A stretch of DNA of 58,892 bases from CAXBCP01 sp963974055 (lineage in GTDB: Bacteria > Pseudomonadota > Alphaproteobacteria > MPNO01 > UBA830). Position 1 is the stretch's first letter, and the number at the start of each line of letters is the position of its first letter. Both the position numbers and the translations under genes were made by a program. The DNA lies in contig CAXBCP010000029.1 of NCBI GenBank assembly GCA_963974055.1, positions 1 to 58,892 of the forward strand, written 5' to 3'. The notes below the pieces were generated by a model. That model was not told where the DNA came from, made no database searches, and saw only the letters and a list, made by a program, of their open reading frames with translations. Of the stretch, positions 54,819 to 58,892 are shown in pieces.

Positions 54819-55628
54819 CTAGTTGCGCAATGAACTGTCCATGCCGTCCAGCGGCGAAAGGTCGTAATCCACGGCGGCGCGGACCATCAACTGGCGCGTC
54901 GTTGCATACCCGTGCCGCTGCTTCGCCTTGTCCAGGTGATAGCGGACATTGGCGTAGCTCATGTTCAGGATATCGGCGGTATCCTGCAGCGTTTTCCCGG
55001 CAATCAACCATCGCAGACAGTCAAGTTCGCGCTTCGTCAAATCGATGACACCGGCGGAATCGTCCCGAGTCGCTGAACTTTCCGACGCGGCGTAAAGCGC
55101 CCATTTCACGACATAGGCAAGGGCGAGGGAGTTGATCGCCTCCATACGCTGAGGCGTCGCCCGCTCGAACAGGCCGATGCCCAATGCGTATTGCTGATCG
55201 CGGTGCTTGTACGGCGACCAGACGATATCGGCGAGCGGCCGGACGCCGCGGGGCGATGCGCGCCGTAACATCATATCGCTCGTATAAGGCATGTAGCGGG
55301 TAATACCGCTCAGGCTGAACGGCGTTCGGCGGCGGACCAGCCAGCCTTTCAGCCAGCGCGGCATGCCGCCCGATACCGACCCCAGAATTTGCTGTATCGG
55401 CATATTTTCCGGAAGTTCCGCGATCGTCTGCGCCCACACACCCTGCAGGGCCGGGGTCCCGTCGGCGGCGCTGCCGGCGGCCAGCATGACGACGCCCGCC
55501 ACATCGCGGCGCCGGAAACAGTCGATCAGCACGGCGCGGCAGGCGGCCTCGTCCGGCGCATGCATCAGGGCCTGGAGCTCACGGTGGAACGTAATGTCCG
55601 GTCCATGGAGATCGACACCGAAGCTCAT
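54819..55628 (-). CDS. LuxR family transcriptional regulator
   Basis: A 269-residue protein with a C-terminal LuxR/FixJ helix-turn-helix (residues 197-252: LTKRELDCLRWLIAGKTLQD, then ILNMSYANVRYHLDKAKQRH). The N-terminal 190 residues look like the autoinducer-binding domain fold, but the classical tryptophan and aspartate ligand residues of acyl-homoserine-lactone receptors are not securely placed and no LuxI synthase is present, so an orphan (solo) LuxR is the best reading. Start at 55628 with AAAAGG upstream. It precedes the cysteine-repeat gene on the same strand. Confidence 0.85.
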   Translation of the reverse strand: MSFGVDLHGPDITFHRELQALMHAPDEAACRAVLIDCFRRRDVAGVVMLAAGSAADGTPALQGVWAQTIAELPENMPIQQILGSVSGGMPRWLKGWLVRRRTPFSLSGITRYMPYTSDMMLRRASPRGVRPLADIVWSPYKHRDQQYALGIGLFERATPQRMEAINSLALAYVVKWALYAASESSATRDDSAGVIDLTKRELDCLRWLIAGKTLQDTADILNMSYANVRYHLDKAKQRHGYATTRQLMVRAAVDYDLSPLDGMDSSLRN

Positions 55629-55771
55629 GGGATATACCTTTTCAGCCCACCCACCGCCCGATCCGCCACAGGCCCCGTCTGGGCGGACCGACAGGGCGGT
55701 TATTCTATCGCAGAATTTCTATCGTGAATACCGGACCGTCCCCCCGGCGAAGAACGCGATGGAAAAATGGA

Positions 55772-55792
55772 CCCCCGGGACAGGCCCGGGGG
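55772..55792. repeat. Intergenic palindrome, CCGGGACA-type, copy 2
   Basis: CCCCCGGG-ACAGG-CCCGGGGG, an 8-bp perfect stem with a 5-base loop, in the 243-base space upstream of luxR. Same loop build as the copies at 50801 and 55823. Confidence 0.6.
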
Positions 55793-55822
55793 AATAGAGA
55801 GAGCGTGTGCAAAACTGCCGGA

Positions 55823-55841
55823 TCCCGGCACAGGGCCGGGA
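55823..55841. repeat. Intergenic palindrome, CCGGGACA-type, copy 3
   Basis: TCCCGGC-ACAGG-GCCGGGA, a 7-bp perfect stem with a 5-base loop identical to the one in copy 2, only 30 bases away. Confidence 0.6.
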
Positions 55842-55849
55842 CAACGACC

Positions 55850-55871
55850 GGGGGCGCTAAAGTGCGCCCCC
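55850..55871 (-). terminator. GC-rich hairpin at the end of the Hpt gene
   Basis: GGGGGCGC (55850-55857), loop TAAAGT, GCGCCCCC (55864-55871), directly touching the stop codon of the Hpt/pseudo-receiver gene. The stem is strong but no T run follows on the minus strand, so it is a candidate terminator or 3'-end stabiliser only. Confidence 0.4.
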
Positions 55872-56687
55872 CTACAGAATCCCCACCGCCGACAGGGCCT
55901 CGGTCAGGTCGTCGCCGAAGGCGGCGCCCTTGCGGATGACCGGCACGGTGCCGGGCAGGCCGTCGGCGACGGCGTCTTCGCGGGAATCGGCGGTGATCAG
56001 CGCGACCGGGATATCCTTCGTGCTCGGCATCGCCCGGAAGGCGCTCACGACATCGACCCCCGACAGCGCGTTCAGCACGCCGGTGACGATCACCAGGTCG
56101 GGGCGCATCATGGCGGCGATTTCGATCGCCTTGAACGCGTTGCCTTCGCGCGTCACCCGGTAGCCGCAGGCCTGGAGTTCGCGCACCACGTGACGGGACG
56201 CGGCATCGTCGGGCATGACGACGAACACCTCGATATCGTGGGCGTCGACATTGCCGAAATCGACCGACGGCCGGGCCGGCAGCGTGCGCATGAATTCCGC
56301 GGTATTGACCCTGCCTTCGGTCACCGTGCCGTCGACCAGGTCGCCGAGCGCATCGACGAATATACGGAGACTTTCGATATGTCCGGCTTCGATCGCTTTC
56401 AGTTCGGACAGGAAATCCTCGAACCGGTGGGCGACGATGCTGGCCAGGCTGTAGCCGCAGCTGGCGGCGACGCCCTTCAGGTTGTGGGCCACCCGGTAGA
56501 GCGCATCGCGGTCCCGGCCGGACAGGGCACCGTTTTCCCTGCCGGCCTCGAGAATTTCGTCGGCGCCGGCGAGCAGGTCGGACGCGGTATCGCGGAATTC
56601 AAGCGCAAGCTGGTCGATAAGGTCCTGATTGCCGTCGGCGCCTTTCGGGCCGCCGGACGCCCCGGCGCCCGCACTTAACACTACCAT
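55872..56687 (-). CDS. Hpt domain protein with degenerate receiver domain
   Basis: A 271-residue signalling protein. The N-terminal half is a histidine phosphotransfer domain with the phospho-acceptor His68 in RVAHNLKGVAASCG. Residues about 150-270 have the fold pattern of a response-regulator receiver: acidic pair Asp160-Asp161, Thr232 and Lys253 in the conserved places, but the phospho-acceptor aspartate is replaced by Thr202 (PDLVIVTGV). So the receiver is probably not phosphorylated and may bind or recruit the partner instead. No partner kinase is adjacent. Start at 56687 with a GAGAACAGG site. Confidence 0.85.
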   Translation of the reverse strand: MVVLSAGAGASGGPKGADGNQDLIDQLALEFRDTASDLLAGADEILEAGRENGALSGRDRDALYRVAHNLKGVAASCGYSLASIVAHRFEDFLSELKAIEAGHIESLRIFVDALGDLVDGTVTEGRVNTAEFMRTLPARPSVDFGNVDAHDIEVFVVMPDDAASRHVVRELQACGYRVTREGNAFKAIEIAAMMRPDLVIVTGVLNALSGVDVVSAFRAMPSTKDIPVALITADSREDAVADGLPGTVPVIRKGAAFGDDLTEALSAVGIL

Positions 56688-56879
56688 GCCTGTTCTCGAT
56701 TCATTTCGTGACTATGCGCCGCCAGCATCCGTCCCACCCCTTAACTTTCCGTTGATCGTCCGCTAATGGTAAGATAGCTAATCAATCCCGCCTCCCCGGC
56801 TGAAAACGGGGAAAAAGCCGGCGGATAACGGACCCAGTACCGGCGCCAATCCGGGAAAAACAGGGAGATACGCAAGTAC

Positions 56880-57677
56880 ATGGTGGAGCATTCCTCCGAA
56901 CGGATGACGATCGCGGGCTGTGAAATAGAGGTCCTGCGCGGCGGCAGCGGCCCCGCCCTGGTGTTCCTGCACGGGGCCGGCGGCGCCCATAACTGGGTCC
57001 CCTATATGGACCGGCTGGCGGAACATTATTCGCTCTATGTGCCCAGCCACCCCGGCTATGGCCGCTCGGACACGCCGGACTGGCTCGACGGGATGGGCGA
57101 CCTTGCCTATTTCTATCTCGAATTCCTCGACACGATCGACGCCGACGAAATTCACGTGGTCGGCGGCTCGCTCGGCGGCTGGCTGGCGCTGGAAATCGCC
57201 GTGCGGTCGTCGGCGAAGATCGCCTCGCTGACGCTGGTCGGCGCCGCCGGCATCCATGTCGCGGGCGTGCCGAAGGGCGATCTGTTCCTGTGGGACGACG
57301 ACGAGCGCGTCTACAACATGTATTTCGACCCGAAGCTCGCCGAGGCGCGGCTGGCCACGGTGCTGTCCGACGACGAACAGGACATCGCGCTGAAGAACCA
57401 TTTCACGACCGCGAAAATGGCCTGGCACCCGCGGTTCTACAATCCGGAACTCCAGAAATGGCTGCACCGGGTGAAGGTGCCGACGCTGGTGATGTGGGGC
57501 GCCGACGACAAGGTGTTCCCCGCGCAGTATGCCGAGGAAATGTCGCGCCTGATCCCGGGATCGACGCTCAGCGTCATTCCCGAATGCGGGCACATGCCCC
57601 ACCAGGAACAAACCGACGCATTCATGGCCGGCGTCACCGCGCACACGGCCCGGACCAGCAAGGGAGCCGCCCGATGA
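56880..57677 (+). CDS. Alpha/beta hydrolase
   Basis: A 265-residue alpha/beta-hydrolase-fold enzyme of the type that cleaves ester or carbon-carbon bonds. The oxyanion motif is VFLHGAGGAHNW, the nucleophile Ser97 in VVGGSLGGWLAL, with Asp210 (MWGADDKVFP) and His238 (ECGHMPHQ). The stop overlaps the start of the monooxygenase (ATGA), so the two are translationally coupled and likely act in one catabolic route: oxygenation by the flavin enzyme and hydrolysis of the product, or the reverse. Start position at 56880 is a reasonable reading; a later in-frame ATG at 56904 is possible. Confidence 0.9.
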   Translation: MVEHSSERMTIAGCEIEVLRGGSGPALVFLHGAGGAHNWVPYMDRLAEHYSLYVPSHPGYGRSDTPDWLDGMGDLAYFYLEFLDTIDADEIHVVGGSLGGWLALEIAVRSSAKIASLTLVGAAGIHVAGVPKGDLFLWDDDERVYNMYFDPKLAEARLATVLSDDEQDIALKNHFTTAKMAWHPRFYNPELQKWLHRVKVPTLVMWGADDKVFPAQYAEEMSRLIPGSTLSVIPECGHMPHQEQTDAFMAGVTAHTARTSKGAAR

Positions 57678-58846
57678 AATTCCATTTCTTCCACCTGATG
57701 CCCTATCAGGACATCGACCCGGACTTCCTCGAAACCAACAAGTCGTCCTGGATCACCCTGCCCAACACCTATTACGATCCGAAAAAGGGCGCGAAGCTCT
57801 ATCACCGCTATCTCGACGAGCTGGAACTGGCCGACGAGCTCGGCTTCGACGGCGTGTGCGTGAACGAACATCACCAGACCGCCTACGGCATGATGCCGTC
57901 GCCCAACGTGCTTGCCGGCGCGCTGTCGCGGCGCCTGAAAAAGGCAACCATCGGCGTCATCGGCCGGGCGCTGCCGATCGTCGAGAACCCGCTGGTCATC
58001 GCCGAGGAATTCGCGATGATCGACAACCTGATGGAAGGCCGGTTCATCGCCGGGTTCGTGCGCGGCATCGGCTGCGAATACCACGCGTCGATGACCAATC
58101 CCGGGTTCAGCCACGAACGGTTCCGCGAGGCGCACGATCTCATCATCCGCGCCTGGTCCGAGCCCGGCCCGTTCGAATTCTACGGCAAGCATTACCATTT
58201 CCAGTACGTGAACCTGTGGCCGCGCCCCTACCAGACGCCGCACCCGCCGGTGTGGATCCCGTCCCAGGGCTCGACCGAAACCGTGGAATTCGCCGCCCAT
58301 CCGGACCGCAAATACACCTATGTCATCACCTTCAGCCCGATCGCGTCGGTGAAAAAGAACCTGAAAGCCTATCGCGACCAGTGCGAGGCCTACGGCTACG
58401 AATGTCCGCCCGACCAGCTCGGCTGGGCGATGCCGGCCTATGTGGCGGAAACCGACGAAATCGCCCGCCGCGAGGCCGCGCCCCATATCGAAAGCCTGTT
58501 CAACAAGTTCATCACCTCGCCGGCCCAGTACAAGCTGCCGCCGGGCTATTCGTCGCTCAACAGCTACAAGGCGGTGATGGCGGGCAAGTATGCCGTGCGC
58601 GAAAACTATCTGACCTGCGATGCGCTGATCGAGAACGGCATGTTCCTGTGCGGCTCGGCGGCGACGGTGGCCGAGAAGCTCGAGGAATACCAGGCGGAGA
58701 TGAAATTCGGCAATATCGCGCCGATGCTGCAATTCGGTACCCTGCCCGCCGACCTGACGGAAAAGAACCTCCGCATCTTCGCGGGCGAGGTGATCCCGAA
58801 GGTGCGCCATCTCGGCATGACGCCGGAGACCGCGGCGGCGCAATAG
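57674..58846 (+). CDS. Luciferase-like (LLM class) flavin monooxygenase
   Basis: A 390-residue luciferase-fold monooxygenase. The N-terminal strand MKFHFFHLMPY and the motifs FDGVCVNEHHQTAYGMMPSP, VIGRALPIVENPLVIAEEFA and GRFIAGFVRGIGCEY are the LLM signatures. The ATG at 57674 overlaps the hydrolase stop; AAGGGAG precedes it. Reduced FMN must come from elsewhere, as no reductase is adjacent. An ATG at 58881 just before the window end may begin a further gene. Confidence 0.92.
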   Translation: MKFHFFHLMPYQDIDPDFLETNKSSWITLPNTYYDPKKGAKLYHRYLDELELADELGFDGVCVNEHHQTAYGMMPSPNVLAGALSRRLKKATIGVIGRALPIVENPLVIAEEFAMIDNLMEGRFIAGFVRGIGCEYHASMTNPGFSHERFREAHDLIIRAWSEPGPFEFYGKHYHFQYVNLWPRPYQTPHPPVWIPSQGSTETVEFAAHPDRKYTYVITFSPIASVKKNLKAYRDQCEAYGYECPPDQLGWAMPAYVAETDEIARREAAPHIESLFNKFITSPAQYKLPPGYSSLNSYKAVMAGKYAVRENYLTCDALIENGMFLCGSAATVAEKLEEYQAEMKFGNIAPMLQFGTLPADLTEKNLRIFAGEVIPKVRHLGMTPETAAAQ

Positions 58847-58892
58847 CGGGGATGACGACCGGGCGCGCGGACAAAACCGGATGAGTGGACGC

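Noticed and set aside
1..58892. tRNA genes, CRISPR array, insertion sequences, prophage
   Set aside because: No cloverleaf-like sequence, evenly spaced repeats, transposase or phage proteins seen on either strand.

Overview
The window looks like chromosome of a GC-rich, free-living alphaproteobacterium, probably of the Rhodospirillales type and probably marine or salt-exposed. This rests on a DUF2336 protein (a family I know mainly from alphaproteobacteria), the xseB-ispA-dxs-tlyA gene order, and a complete glycine-to-betaine methylation operon with a betaine-type carrier. I see no rRNA, tRNA, CRISPR array, transposase, phage gene or replication origin. Coding density is high; most neighbouring genes are a few bases apart, and several overlap by ATGA or GTGA.

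Region by region. 1-2827 (minus): small lipoprotein, SDR, tandem universal stress protein, pdxH. 3047-7458 (plus): 17-kDa-antigen-type lipoprotein with a strong terminator, then fabI-aroC-YciI-amidase. 7460-12989 (minus): xseB-ispA-dxs-tlyA-RumA-type methyltransferase-ABM monooxygenase. 13337-17853 (plus): a two-gene RND efflux cassette lying between xseB and an HDAC-family gene that often neighbours xseB. 18881-23197 (minus): DUF2336 protein, then glycine/sarcosine methyltransferase, sarcosine/dimethylglycine methyltransferase and a BCCT transporter. 23583-29426: orphan xanthine-dehydrogenase-type large subunit, membrane histidine kinase, luciferase-like monooxygenase, second universal stress protein. 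29460-35144: a persulfide dioxygenase-type MBL protein divergent from a three-gene molybdoenzyme best read as SoeABC, a cytoplasm-facing sulfite dehydrogenase; together they would take persulfide sulfur to sulfite and then sulfate. 35258-42139 (minus): DUF2126 transglutaminase, a fusion of circularly permuted ATP-grasp and alpha-E, and a second transglutaminase, which is a predicted peptide-ligation/hydrolysis system. 42425-52653: an accessory catabolic block with two molybdopterin oxidoreductases, two paralogous class II aldolases, cysteine hydrolase, VOC protein, alpha/beta hydrolase, and a pirin divergent from a LysR regulator across an AT-rich palindromic operator. 52799-56687 (minus): Hpt plus pseudo-receiver protein, LuxR regulator, and a secreted cysteine-repeat protein of unknown function preceded by a 41-bp nested inverted repeat. 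56880-58846 (plus): alpha/beta hydrolase and flavin monooxygenase translated as a coupled pair.

The best candidate for something undescribed is the LuxR regulator, nested dyad and cysteine-repeat secreted protein at 52.8-55.6 kb. Next are the SoeABC/persulfide dioxygenase module and the ATP-grasp/transglutaminase operon. All functions are read from motifs and gene context only; no database search was possible.
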